NCBI GenBank assembly: GCA_038496675.1
Contig: CM076669.1
Span: 15,694,230-15,758,229, forward strand
DNA length: 64,000 nucleotides
Direction: 5' to 3'
Origin: Rachycentron canadum
Lineage: Eukaryota > Chordata > Actinopteri > Carangiformes > Rachycentridae
In this document: positions 38,701-52,200 of the stretch, in pieces
How the letters are laid out: the number at the start of each line of letters is the position of its first letter
How positions within the stretch are numbered: position 1 is the first letter of the stretch
The notes under the pieces: generated by a model
What the model saw: only the letters and a program-made list of their open reading frames with translations
What the model was told of the DNA's origin: nothing
Databases searched by the model: none
Made by a program: the position numbers and the translations under genes

Positions 38701-39719
38701 TGGTACAATATCAATCCATTCTCTGCTGCTTGAGGTCACTGTGGCTGCAGGTTCAACAAGCTGGTCCAGACTTCTGCATTAGTCCTCCTGGACGTTCAGG
38801 TGGAGCAGAGGATGAGCACTTTGATACCCTGATGATTAGAGAGCATCCTCTGGTACCTCTTTTAAAACCACCACCCCACTCAGCCAGTCTGCAGGTACTA
38901 TCGTGGGTCTCTATGCAACATTGAAGAGGCCAAACATTGTCCAGAGCCCTCAGCAGCTCAGGCCTCTGCTAAAGATATGAGTTAGTCTTCTCAACTCCTA
39001 AGCCTCTGTATCCACCACAGAGCAGAGGCTGAATCATAGTACCACATAAACCTATGTACCAATAAAATGAGAATTTCTGATTCAGAGCACTCACATGGCT
39101 GAAGGGTTTTAATAATCAAACACAATACCTGCAGAAATAAATTAACACAACATGAGTGCTGGTATTCAGAACTAAGTAAAAGGCAAAATAAAGCTGCTGC
39201 TTTTTTCATTATGCACACATTTTCAAGACCAGGACTTACTCTTACAAAATGTGTTTTTAACGCAAAGTAGAAAGCTGATAACTGAAGTCTTTAGATGCCT
39301 TCAGATGACAACTCTACAAATCACACCACATTTAACAAGTGCTGTGGAAAACAAGTTATTAAAAAGAGTTTCACTTACTTACCTTTGAGTGTTTTCTCTT
39401 ATTTTTACAACACGTGTAAATACACAGCTAAAATTGCACCACCTACTTAATAAAAAAACAATACAGGCTGACAGTGGATTGTGTCATAGGGTGAATATTC
39501 ACAGGCCTTGCTTTTGCAGTTTGAATTTATTACTCCACACACACTGATTGTATCAGTGTGTTTTACAGTTCACACATGGACTGAATTTTTGTCTCTTTTT
39601 TTGTAATTTTCCTGTTGTTTTTTTTTTTTTTTCTATTCTGACTGGTGCCCAATAGATGGTGACAGGATTCTGATCATTCAAGCTGATTCATGGAGAAAGA
39701 CAATAGAAATCACCTTTTT
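35711..39719. other. Non-coding, downstream of the esterase
   Basis: No exon recognised. It contains a SINE tail at 37032-37125 and a repeat-free block at 37700-38120 that is a candidate conserved element. An 83-codon frame at 38673-38924 has no domain. Confidence 0.4.
37032..37125 (+). repeat. SINE-like tail fragment
   Basis: CAGGGTGTACTGCACCTTCA, TCAATGTCACTTGGGATTGG and ATAATGGATG match the tail blocks at 20620-20706. Confidence 0.6.
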
Positions 39720-39780
39720 TTTATTCAAACAAATGCTGCTTAATGGGGGTTTCAAAGTTCATTTAAAACTGATGTATAAT

Positions 39781-39786
39781 TTTATT
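39781..39786 (-). terminator. Poly(A) signal for the esterase gene
   Basis: AATAAA on the minus strand, about 125 bp past the stop codon. A second AATAAA (minus) lies at 39720-39725. The 3' UTR would therefore be about 150-210 nt. Confidence 0.6.
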
Positions 39787-39911
39787 ACACAATAAACACT
39801 GCAACTTAACACAGCAAGGCAGGATTTACACATTTGGGAAGAAAGAGAAAAGCATGTAATGATGTTTCTTCAAAGACAACCAAACACTTCCCTGCCCAGC
39901 CAGTCCCCTAC

Positions 39912-40364
39912 CTAGTATATGCCCAGTTGGTCCCAAAAGTCACATATATGGTTCCTGGTTCCCACTTGTGCATGTGAACGCACCGTCAGGTTCATGACCA
40001 GCCAGCTGCTGGTGTCGGAATAGCGCGGCCAAACAGGCAGACGCTGCTCTCGGCAGAACGCCGTCTGTTGGGCTCGCGAGGAAGGGTCACCGGTGTGGGC
40101 GAAGGCGCCCCAGTAGCACAGCATCCGATTGGACAGCAGCTTCTCTGATGGCGACAGGGTGAAGTTGGCCACCGCAGCCGAGTCAAAGAGGAAAGGCAGC
40201 TCGGCACCATGGCAGGCATGCTCGTAGCAGAAAGTCAGACCTGACCAGATGCGGTGGTCTGATGGCACGTGGTCGAACACATACATCCACAATTTGCTGC
40301 CAACTGCTGTTCCGGCACGTGCCGACCTCCTGGATGGACACAGGAAGATGTAGTCGGTGACGAT
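39912..40364 (-). CDS. Esterase exon 8: catalytic His508, stop
   Basis: It encodes residues 457-606 and a TAG stop at 39914-39912. It contains IVTDYIFLCPSRR, YVFDH, EHACHGAELPFLF with the triad His508, and a cysteine-rich end (C539, C560, C597) with sequons N523 and N581. The acceptor tgtcctcag|ATC is strong. An ATG-initiated frame that starts 33 bp upstream lies in the intron and is not the real start. Confidence 0.94.
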   Translation of the reverse strand: MVTDYIFLCPSRRSARAGTAVGSKLWMYVFDHVPSDHRIWSGLTFCYEHACHGAELPFLFDSAAVANFTLSPSEKLLSNRMLCYWGAFAHTGDPSSRAQQTAFCREQRLPVWPRYSDTSSWLVMNLTVRSHAQVGTRNHICDFWDQLGIY

Positions 40365-41005
40365 CTGAGGACAGAAAATAAGGAGAAAGACAGACATGGT
40401 GAAGTTTTTTATTTAAAATAATCTGAATATTCTTTTTCTGTGGGTAGACCATTAGGCACTTTACACACTGAAATATCAACGACTAATGGATGGATTTGTC
40501 TTGAAATTTCATACAGAATATGGTTCCCAAAAGACAAATTCTTTAAACAATGCTTTTCACCAACCTTTTATGGCTCCCTAACAAGGCACTTAGGGAGCGA
40601 TTGGGAACTCCATCTTGGTATATTTTTTTCTGCTTTGATTACCAACATGACCGAGCCAGTGCTGTTGCATGTCCTGTTTACCATGTCAAATTAACTAACA
40701 GTAAAATTCTGTCCATAAAATTTAAACAAGCAGCTTTGCAAGTTGAGGGACTGTTAATGAGCGTTGATGAACATTTTTGCTTTTCAATGTCCCCTCCAGT
40801 CTCACTGTTTCTGGAGAAAAGAAGATGAATAAACCTGATTAGTGGCATCTATGCTGTGACGGGAGCAGCAACAAGCTATTGTTCCCTGTCGGCTAAAAGG
40901 AAGCAAAAGAAAAGGGAGGTAGACCAACTTCTTTTGCCTGTTACCTGGAAACCAGTGCGTCTTTTTCAGAGGCACACAACCTACGCTCACACATCTGACA
41001 CCTGA

Positions 41006-41052
<47 letters not shown>

Positions 41053-44000
41053 CTGTTTGTTTCAGGCACACGCACAAATGTATTAATCGCTAACAAGTGC
41101 GTACTGTACCCGAACACTGATCGTCGTGACTCACGCACTCACACTTTCAAGAGGGTACAAGCAGAGGTAGAAGTGAAGTTATGTAATGTCTACTATGTGT
41201 TCACCCATAATGCTCTGGAGATAAACTTTCCCTCTGCTTTTTGCTCTGCTCTCTCTCTCTCTCGTCTACATGAGGGAGAGATTCATAACAACTTGTTTTA
41301 CTCAGCAGTTGCCTCCTTCCTAATACATCTCTTTTTTGCCATTACTTACTGAGGTAAAATCAAGAGTCTGAAAAAGATAACCTTTTTTTTTTTTGTATAA
41401 TGGGTGTTTGATTTCTGGGGCAATGTATTTTAGGCGTTCTGAAGCCAAACATCATATTGTGCTAACACTGCAACACAAGTCTTCATTTCAGTGTTCAACT
41501 AACCTTTTGGGGTTTTACAATTGATCTGCTTTTGTTGGTGGGTACACTGGTTTATCACTATCCATGTCAGGCAGCCATTCTGTTCGTGCAACTGTTGCAA
41601 AAATGATTTTAACAAATGCAATTGCTCTCCGGTGATATTAATAAAAAAAAGTGTTATTGCTGGACTAAGGCGGAGGTTGGAGGTGCTAAATATTTACAAC
41701 TATAAATGAACAGATAAAGAAAACTGACAACGCAAACAAAAGAACAATGATGGCTCACTGCACCACAGATGGGTAGGTGTAAAACAAACAGGTATTATTC
41801 TCACAGCTTTATAGAAACAGTACAAATAGGTCTTTTTAGGCCTAATCAAGCATGACACGCAATCCATAATAAAGCTTCAACAATCTAAGGCACAATGGAA
41901 TAAATGTTGTTTTGTATAAATCTGATCCAAAACCAACTTCTGGTTTTACAGTCAGTGGATGAAATCACCAACTTTGGTCAAGTGATAACTGAACAAACGC
42001 CACAAGAAAAAGCTAGCAAGAGGATTATTTTTTAGTTTGTTGCCTGTGACCACAGGTTAAAAATGGAGGCACAATTCACAGCACCTTCACATCAGACCAA
42101 ACACCTTTTCAGTTTGTGAAATTGTTGCACAGGAAAACAATCAATCTCCACCTTCGTCTGGAGGCCCTCAGGAAAACGCCTTCTATACCTCTGTCCTAGC
42201 TTGCGTCACCAGCTGTGCCTTGTTTCATGTCAGAAATGAGCTTCAGATGAGGTTGACGCTACCGTCCCAGCTCCAGCTGTGCTGTCGCCCTAAACAACCA
42301 GTAAGAGCTGCTACAATAGAAACAATGACATAGAATAGAAACTGGCTAATAGTTCCCACACCATGACAATACATGAAACTATGAGTCTCTACCCCCCCCA
42401 GGACCATTTTGTACTGAGGTGTTATGTTTTCTGAAGAAAACACAGGGTGCCATGGGCTCACCTGACAGAGTACACACCACGAAGGCTTAGTCCTAACTGC
42501 AGCTGCACAGGTTCGAATCGTTTGCTGCATGTCACTCCCCCTCTTTTTCCTTTGCTACCCTTCCTGTCTGTTTGTCACATCCAGATAAAGGTGAAAAATA
42601 CCCAAAGAAATAAAAGAGGTTAAACCTGAAAAACACTGAAACTGCAGACATGGAGGCCACGTCTGTTAGAATCCTTTTTTTCTTACTTATTTAGCACTGT
42701 ATCACCGTGGATATTAAATTAGCTTGTTGTGGGTTTAAGGTTTTATATAGATTTTTTTTTTTTTTCTGTCGAGAACAACATCCCTGCCACACTGGCGAAC
42801 AGGGAGGACTCAAGGTACCACTAACATTACAGCAGGGGTGGCCAACACATTAATGGACTCTTATTGGCCTTTGTGTAATGTTCGCAAAATCTGCTCAAGA
42901 CACAACTTTAAGATAAATCAGTTGATTTATTTGCTGTTCACTGTGAGATAATGAACCAGTCTCACAAACTCAGCAGTCAATCAAAGGAAAGCAGAGGGTC
43001 ATTTTTTGTTTTAAACAGCAGCTCCTTATGGAGCCAAGTGTTCAGAGGTAACAAGATGATGTTAGTCATGTTATTTGGGTTCAGAACTACAGGGTTTGTC
43101 TTGCTGCAGAGAAACGCACACACACTGACAGACCTACAGCTTTCCACATCAGCCCCCTCTGTGACAAACTGGTTGACATTTGAGCTGACCCCCGCAGTCC
43201 TCTGGAGAAGTGCCCTTTATGAAGAGATCTAGGAGGTGTGTGAGTGTGTGTATGAGTGTGTGTGGAAGGTCAAAGTACAGTTGTGGCTCTACCGTCTCTC
43301 CACTGCACTGTGAACTGTGACTGCATACTAAATATGTCCAGGAGTATCACCTCCTGACCCCCTGTTGCTCCCTGAGGCTGCTACCTTGCTCTTTGCATTG
43401 GAAATGCTTGGAGAAAACAGTTGGAGGCTTTGTCCTCCCTCTGTGTCTTTGAGTCATTCTACGTCTGTATCTTCACTCTGATCAAAACTGTGAAAAAGCA
43501 GCAGTCTGCTGCCTCGATGCCAAGTAGAGGAAAATACCAAATTAATTTCATACAGGAATTCGTCTTGCTGCTGTCAGATTAGTGAAGTCACTGTCACAGT
43601 ATGAAATTAGTCACTTTGTTACAATAGTCAAACCTAAATACCTACCTACCTTTAAACAATCATCTCTTTAACACAACAGTCATCCTTCTTTGGCCACATG
43701 GGGGCAGAACTTCACAACAAGTGAAACAACACATATTTTTTTATGTATAATGACCCATCAAGGCTTGTCATTGAATTGAATTAACTTAGCCTCTTAAGCC
43801 CAGGTCAGCGTATATACTTCCAAATATCATTGGAGATCAGCTTGAGACATGCTGCTTTTTTTGTCCTTAAACTAGAGAAGCAGCTCTTTCTAACAGGCCC
43901 TGATTTGTCAGCGTGACGTGTGCCTCCGACTTTACATTCGTGAACAGGCGGGTCAGACGGAATAAAGACAGAGAGACATGGACAATAAGATATTTAGAGC

Positions 44001-47000
44001 ATTAGAGGCTTTGGAGCTGATTTTTCATCATTACTGCTCCAAAGAATGAGCAGAACTCAGATCAGATAAAGAGAGAAACTTCAAACCAGCTCTAGAACGA
44101 CACAAACACGTGTGTAACTTTCTGTGTTGAAGATGGTTATCATGGTTTACAGCGTTTTTATCTAGAAAATAAGGAAAATTTCAATGTTTGTTTGATGTTT
44201 TTTCTTGTTTTCTGAGCTACTATCCTCTATTACAGTGAACAGAGTCTTTATTGAGTGATATACAGCTCTGGAAAAAATTAAGAGACCACTGCAAAATTTT
44301 CAGTTTCTCTAGTTTTACTGTTTATAGGCATGTGTTTGAGTAAAATGAACATTTTTGATTTATTTTATAAACTGACCTCTTTCCCAAATTCCAAATAAAA
44401 ATATTGTCATTTAGAGCATTTATTTGCAGAAACTGGTCAAAATAACAAAAAAGATGCAGTGTCAGACCTTGAATAAGAAAACAAGTTCATAATCATTTTT
44501 AAACAAAACAATAGTAATGTTTTAACTTAGGAAGAGTTCATTAGTCAGTATTTGGTGAAATAAGCCTGATTTTCACTCTCAGCTTTCATGCGTCTTGTCA
44601 TGCTCTCCACCAGTTGTTCACATTGCTGTTGGGTGACTTTATGCCACTCCTGCTGCAAAAATTCAAGCAGCTCAGCTTTGTTTGATGGTTTGTGACCATC
44701 CATCTTCCTCCTCATCACACTCAATGGGGTCCTTCATCCACACCTGGATTGACCTGGCTATGTGGCACGGAGCATTGTCCTTGTAGGCCTCTCCAGGTCT
44801 CCATTTAACCATTAGATGACCGGGTGTTGGGCAAAGCTGAAAACTGGACTCATCACAGAAGACGACCTTACTCCAGTCCTTATGGTCTTATGGTCAAACC
44901 TCAGCCTGGCTCTTCTTTGCTTCTCATTGATGAAGGGCTTTATTCTAGCTTTGCACGACTTCAGTCCTGCCTTTAAGAGCCTGTTTCAAACTGTTCTCGC
45001 CGTGCACTTCACACCAGCTGCCATTTGTCATTGTTTTTGTAGGTCACTCGATGTCATCCTACGGTTGTTGAGTGATATTCGAATGAGTTGGCGGTCACCC
45101 CGGTCAGTGGAGTCGTCTTCTCCCTCTGCTGGTCTGTAGCTTTGTTGTCCCCAATGTCTGCTGCTTGACCCTGTTCTTATGAGCCGTTGTCTTTGACATT
45201 TTAAGAATGGAAGCAACCTGACGCTCACTGTATCCCTCTGCCAGTAAAGCCAGAAGTGAACCCTCCTTTTCCTCCTCGTATTGGAATTCACTGAAATGAA
45301 ATGGCTGCCAGACATGTAGAGATGCTGATTTAAGAAAAATTTGGAGTGGTCTCTTAATTTTTCCCAAAGCTGTATATAATTAGCTGAGGTTGTGATTCTG
45401 AATATGTGGAGCACTTTGAAATTTTCAAAGGAAAAACACAAAGGCATGAAAAAAGCCTTAATGTGGCTCTGAAAGGGTTAATCTAATGTAAAAATCCCAT
45501 TGGCTTTTTGTCAAGGGAACCAGGGTGATGTTGACATCTGCATTGACCTCCAAAAATATATCATCAGACAAGAAACAACCTTAGCAATTTTTACCTTTCA
45601 AAGTTTTAGCTCTCTAGAGAAAAATATCCTTGGTTTTAGGCACTAAGCAGCTTGTGTGGGGCAGGTAGTGTTCAGAGGAACAGCTGTCTGCTGCTGGACA
45701 GAGGTGAAAACAATAAACTCCTAAATGAATTTGAATCATTTCATTCAGTTCAGTTCAGAGACTCACTGAATGTGTAGTTTGTTCATCACTGTTCAAAAGC
45801 ACTTCAGCATCTACACCACATGCCACTGCGTTGATTTAGCTTGGTTCAAGCTGTTACACTGAACTCGGTATAAAACACCAACACCTGTTTATGAGGTTAA
45901 CAGCTCAGTAGACAGGAACCTGCACCAGTTATCACATCATGATGGTTTCTGTGGCCTTCGCATTCTTTAATAAGCTTTTACAAGGGAAGAAAAATACTTT
46001 GTGTTACAGCTGAGCTGACAAATGTGTGTCCAGTTACCAGTAAGTGGTGCTCCACTGCTAAGAGCTACTGATTTACTCTGAGCATGGTTATACAGTATAG
46101 ATCGGTGGTTCAAAAGCTGTGGACCGGGGCCCACTCATGAGCCAAGGATAGGAATATTTATGCCGTTGCCAGCTGGACCACATCATATACTTGTTTTCTA
46201 TCAGCCTGATTAAGCTAAAAGTCAAAATGGAGGGCTGGTTAGTGTTAGAGTCGGAGTCAGAGACAGGAAGTGAATCAACAATACTGAGCTTCCACTGGTT
46301 CAGTCCTGAATGTTTAATCATTATCATTCAAATAAAAAGTATTCTGAGAAGATATTTGGCCTCTCTGTTGTTACAGGGTTGGATGTTGGCTGCTGAGATT
46401 TTCAGCTTTTCAGCCATGAGTTAGAAAAGGGAACCACTGGTAGGGGATAGATGAAAGATTGAGTGTTAGAGGTTAGTCTATTGACTGTCTGTACAGCTGG
46501 AAATAAGGTTTGAGAGATTGCTATTGCCAGTTTGCTAAAAGACACTAAAACACTGTGAACCTGAGAGCAACCCCTCAGTCGGGTCATAGTTCTCTGAGGG
46601 TTATTATTATTATTCATAGTCACTAGACCCATTGGATAAAACAAGTGCAGCTTCAAATGTGTTTAAATGTTTATATCTTTGTTTCATATTACAATTGGAT
46701 GCCAAATTATTAGGAATGCCTGGCTAAGATGAAGGCAGTCTAACACAACAGGCCTGCAGTAAATCCTACCTCTGATTGTGTAGAAACAGTTCTCTACTCT
46801 ATGGCCATTCAGGAGGCTGTAGTTTCTGGTGCTTTTGAATACATTACACTGAGGGGTGCCAACTCTGCCCTCATTAATACAAATGAGGTGCCAAGTCACC
46901 CAGACGTTGTCTCCTCCTGTGCCAGCCCTCTCTGTGTTGTTATTCCTGGGCAGACTCTCCTGTCACTGTAGATGTTCATGACAGACGAGTCCATTCTTAG

Positions 47001-47514
47001 TGGAAGCAGTCAGGCTGCATCTCAAACAGACAAACTCCCAGACTCCAGGTGGTCCACATGTTTCACCCATACAAATGATGATAGACGGGGAAAAAAAAAA
47101 AAAATGGTCTGAGGACGAGAAGCTGGAACTGTAGCTCCCTCTCTAGGCAAAGGACAGGATGTGTGTTTGAAGCAAGCAGCAGTGAGGTCGGTGAAGTCTG
47201 CAGAGCAGTGGTGATAATTAAGGACTTATACAGACTGATCTCATGCTGGATGGCAGCAGCCACACGTATGTAAGTCTTTCCTCAATTGTCCTGAAATGTG
47301 GCTGCTTATTCTTTTTTCTTTACTAACCAATCTCAGCAGCACAAGAGAAAAATTGTTGATGATTCCCATCAGGCCCTTCAGACGTGGAGAGGCTGGAGAG
47401 AGCACAGGAGACAGCTGGGTGCTCATCACAAACTGAGCTCTGGCTGGGCGCCACATCGATCTGTGCATGACCAACCTCCTCACACCGCCTCTGAATGGGT
47501 GGTTATTGATGCGT

Positions 47515-47545
<31 letters not shown>

Positions 47546-49245
47546 GGGGGGGCTGGGCTGTGAGTGGTCACTTTTCAGTTGGCAAGCATGAGAATAAAAT
47601 GGAACAAAACACATCTATTCATATTCAGCAATAGGTTGCAGTTACACTGTAACCTATTTTTTGCTTTGCTTTCTGTCCACTCAAGTTATTTCACCCTTTC
47701 TGAACACAGACGCTTCACTGTTAGAGGGATGCTCTGCACATCCTGCACTGACAGCCATCAGACTGCTGAGGATGAGGAGACACAACTCATCAAATAGAAG
47801 AATATTAATGATATATATTTTGCCTTTAACGTGTCTGATCAAGGGTGGCACAGTGGTGCAGCGGTTAGCACTGTGCCTCATAGCGAGAAGGTTCTGGGTT
47901 CCCTCTGGTTGCTCCAGCTTCCTCCCACAGTCTGAACACATGTCCATTAGGTTACTTGGTGACTCTAAATTGCCCATTATTGTGAGTGTCAGCATGAATG
48001 GTTTTTTGTCTCTATATATAGACACATAGACTCCAGCCCCCCCAGTGACCCTGCACTGATAAGCAGTACAGATATTATTGTAAGTAACTTTAAGCCAAGG
48101 TTTGAATGAACTATAATATAACTGAGGGAAGGTGAATAAAAACAATACTCCCTCATTCTGAAGGAATAACCATAATTGAGACCATTGTAGTCTATTTTAT
48201 TTTTGCTCCTCTGACTCAAGGACGAGTACAATACCAATATTTCCACAGCTCTCTTCTTTATTTATCAATAGTTCTATTTATTTCAAACTCTGTGTGCTGC
48301 TGAAGGGGAATGCTGCTTGACTAAATTTACAGGCAACCACCAACCCCCTGCTGTTACAGTAATATCTAATGACTTTTATGAGACCTTCACTTACCTGGTG
48401 TAATGTTAGCATCAGGCTCATTTTGTGTAGTTTCTTTAGTATTATCAGTCTCTCTACAAAGATTGAATAGAGTTGAATACTTGAATGTCCAACTTCTCTT
48501 CATTTGAAAATGAGTTATTTCATAAATGTCTCTGTCCTCTGTTTACCTTTGCTGCAAGCTTAGGGTGAATAAAATAGGTGAGACACCAAATGTCTAGATT
48601 ATGTGACATAGGCATGGTGTGTGTGTGTGAGGCGTCACGCAAGCAGTGTGTCGATGAAAGCCAAGACATTCTGCAGCCGCCACACACTCGTGATGCATCG
48701 AGTCTGTTTCCAGCCTAAGAGAGACGTCTGCTTTCGTTTCATTTCCCTTCAGTAATAACGTTTTACATTTTCCCATTTTAAACCTACAAATAGCACTAAA
48801 CCTACTGCTGAACCTGGGAAATGGAAGCACGAGCTTCCCTTACCCTGAGCTTCTTACCCTATTCCCACCAGCCTCTCTCCTGATGCCTAACCCTAACCAA
48901 CGACAAGTTCTAACCAGTCAGAGTCAGAGTGGGGCCGATCACCAGCCTGGGGAAAAGTCATACAGACAGACAGGGCAAGTTCTGTCACAAAACTATGTTG
49001 TCACACATCCTTGGGCATTTTCATGCGGTTACAGCGCCCCCATGGGAATACGATGTATACCTGCAGGTATACCTCCTATCACGTAGACTACACCACTGAC
49101 TTTAACATAGTGGCTCCTGTTGCTTAACAGTTTTAAAGTTGAAGTATTTCTTCAGTTTGCCACAGTCCACAGCTGTGCTCTGTGGCATTTGTACTGACCC
49201 CCCTGGTCCTCTGGAGAAGTGCCCTTTATAAAGAGATGCAGGAAT

Positions 49246-49292
<47 letters not shown>

Positions 49293-52200
49293 AGAGGCAT
49301 GCTACAGTTGTGTCTCTGCCATCTCCCTGCTGCACCATGAGCTGTGACTGAATACTAAATATGCCTGGGATGTCACCTCCTGCCCTCTGTATCACGCCAA
49401 GGCTGCAGCCTTTCACTATGCACTGAAAAGAGAAGAGTGCAGCAGGTTTTCTTCCTCTCCTCAGTACACAAAGATCCACCTCTGTGCTCGGGCTGTGATT
49501 AAAAACTCCAAACATGAATGCGCTGTGATAAAGCTGCCTGATAAGGATGGCTGTGAGTCTGCAGCTGTTCCAGTGGCTCTGTGAGGTGCTTTGAGTTTCA
49601 TCAAACAGCATTAGTGTAGAAATGGGTTGTAAAATAATTGATTCTCTGTCTTCATGAGAATAATTCAATACTGATTCATAAAATCCTCTGATCCATCCTA
49701 CTACTGTGTCCTGTGGATGTGTGAAGCTGTCACATTGTTGGTTTCAAATGATCATTTTTCTCACACAGACATCTGGTGGCGAGGTGTAGTTCTGTGGAGG
49801 GCACCGGAGTGATGAAATAAGATGTGTGTGTGTGTCTGTGTGAATTTGAAAGCTGTGTCTAAAATGCTGCCATTGTGCACATGGCCATGACTGATGCCCC
49901 CTGTCGTGAGCCGAAAGTTGTGTGTCATGTGACATGAACAATAAGCCGCTGTTGAAGGAATTACATTGATGGTCCCTTCCCTTGTGCTGTCCACTGCTTT
50001 ATGCTCAAGTTTTGTTTTGAGTGAACCATCTAGGTGCACTGCATGTTTCCATACTTGACAATGTGAACACACTTATACACACTGTGAGTATGGAAACAAA
50101 AGGAATTGAGACACAGCATTTGACTCATGTAATAGAGTTGTGTACTTTGTCCACCTCTGCTGTACTGTTTGACTGCACCTGCAGTTCAGACTCTGCAGCT
50201 TCAGACATATCTGCTGCAGTGAAAACAAGAAGTGTGAATTGATCTCTTCTTACCTGAGCGAGCATATCCCTGCGGTCGGCATCCCTGTACAGGGGCAGGT
50301 ACTTGTGCAGGATCCGCAGGGCATGTTGTTTAAAGATGGCCGTGATGTACACAGTGCACTCCACCACAGAGGCCGGCTTATTGAAGACGCCATACACAAA
50401 GACCACCCCCTCTTCTGAGGTTGTACCTGCGGGAAAGGACACAACGTGTCAGTGGAGACAAACAAGAACAGCTCCGAGCTGCCTATAGCCTTCTGTTACT
50501 CTGTCTGATTGTCCTCTAGATTAAAAATCCCTCTTTATATTTCACTTTATAACTGGGGGTGATTTTACACCAGCTTCCACCTTCATTCACTAGGCTGCTC
50601 AGTTTCTAAGTCACATATTACTGCTTTTGTCTTTTCAGCTTTGTGATCTTAGGAGTCCCATTGTAACACAGGTTGTGTTATAATGGGACTCCTAAGGAGC
50701 TGAAGGGAGTTTAGCAGACACAAACTACCAGCTCAGAGAGTGACCACACTGGTTGGAGGTGACACAGCAACGTGAGACTCATCGTGATCTTTGGAACTTT
50801 GCTTTTCTGGCACATTAACATTAAGGAGCTGTCTAACATGCTGTGTGAGTGTTATTCCCACCTTCATTATCATGTGTAACTGTATAGATAACAGATTGAT
50901 GGTGCTGTACATGATTTAGATTTTCAGTGACAGTGACGGAGACCTGAGACTTGAGAGATGCCATGTTATAAATGTGCTTCATTGTAAGTGAACCCTAACC
51001 CAGCACTGAGAAAATATGATACTATCATAGAGACGTTTTATTGTCTGCCTTAAAAAGCAGCCTTGTGTTAAAATCTAGTTTTAATACTTTTAAAGGAACA
51101 GTTCAACAGTTTTGGAAAATACTCATTCATATATAATATAATACTCTATTCATCTAAGCTGTGCCAGTAGTCAGATTTTGTTACCCATGCTGACCTTCTC
51201 ACCCTGTTTCCAGTCCTAATGCTAATATAAGAAAATCAGCTACTGCCTGTAGCCTAAGAGTGGTAATGATCTTCCCATGTAACCTGACAGAAAACAAGCC
51301 TCTGAAGATGGTGAGGGATTCCTTCAATATTTCAGTTGAAGTTATACTTTCATGCTGCATATATTCTTGGATAATAGCATTTAATCAGCCTGGAAGTGCA
51401 GAGGTTCAGATTCAGGGTCCACAGCTCATCTGTGCCCATTATTGTTTTAATCCGACTCTTGGCTGGTTTGTGTTGTAGCAATGTTTGTGTATTATAATGT
51501 TTGTATATTATAAGCTCTTTGTAGATCTTGTGTATAAACTTTTAATCAGCAGGGTAATTATAGCTGTCAAGTTGAATGTAAAGGCATAAAAATTACATTT
51601 CCCTCTGAAATGTGGTAGACTAGAAATATAAAGCAGCAGAGAATGATGAACAAAGCAAAGTACCCTTGATCAGAGGCAGCATCACACCAGTACACTGCTA
51701 TATTTCTCTTATTGGGTCTTACCCAACATCACCGGCTTCTCTTTCTGCCAGTGGCCCTTCTGGAAGGCAGTGACAGCCTGTTCCTTTATTAAATCCCCAT
51801 CGATATACGGACCCCATGTCTCAAACACCTCCAGGAACCTGAACGGGTTCACAATCTTGGAACCTGAGATCAAACACACATCAGTTAGATCAAAAATGCA
51901 GTGTGGTTTTTATAACACAGAGCACACTGTGATATTAAACCTGCTTCTGATTAGATTAGGCTTTTCTTAAGGCGGCAGAGCTGAGATGTGTATCGCCAGT
52001 CTCTTTTCTTTCCAGAGTTTTGGAAAGTGAGTTCACATGAGGAGAAAACAGGAGCTGATGATGCAATCAGTGAGTCAGTGATACTGATCAATAACCCTGT
52101 CAACCCTGCAGATATATTACAGTCATTTTGGGCCTTTGTGAGGCAGTAAAATCCCTCTAATTGCCCCTTTAGAGGCTCAGGTCTCCTTCATTTTCGCGAT

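Larger units (their letters stand above)
40365..50253 (-). other. Esterase intron 7 (9.9 kb)
   Basis: Bounded by gtaaga and cctcag. All other introns of this gene are 0.2-1.8 kb. I see no coding exon inside. The interior is mostly repeats: a CA microsatellite, a tRNA-headed SINE, a Tc1-like element, an hAT-like element, a second SINE type, and two copies of a duplicated block, each listed separately. Confidence 0.85.

Noticed and set aside
40365..40397. ATG at 40397 as the start of the esterase C-terminal frame
   Set aside because: The first 11 codons are intronic. A strong acceptor at 40365 and the family sequence show that the coding part begins at 40364.
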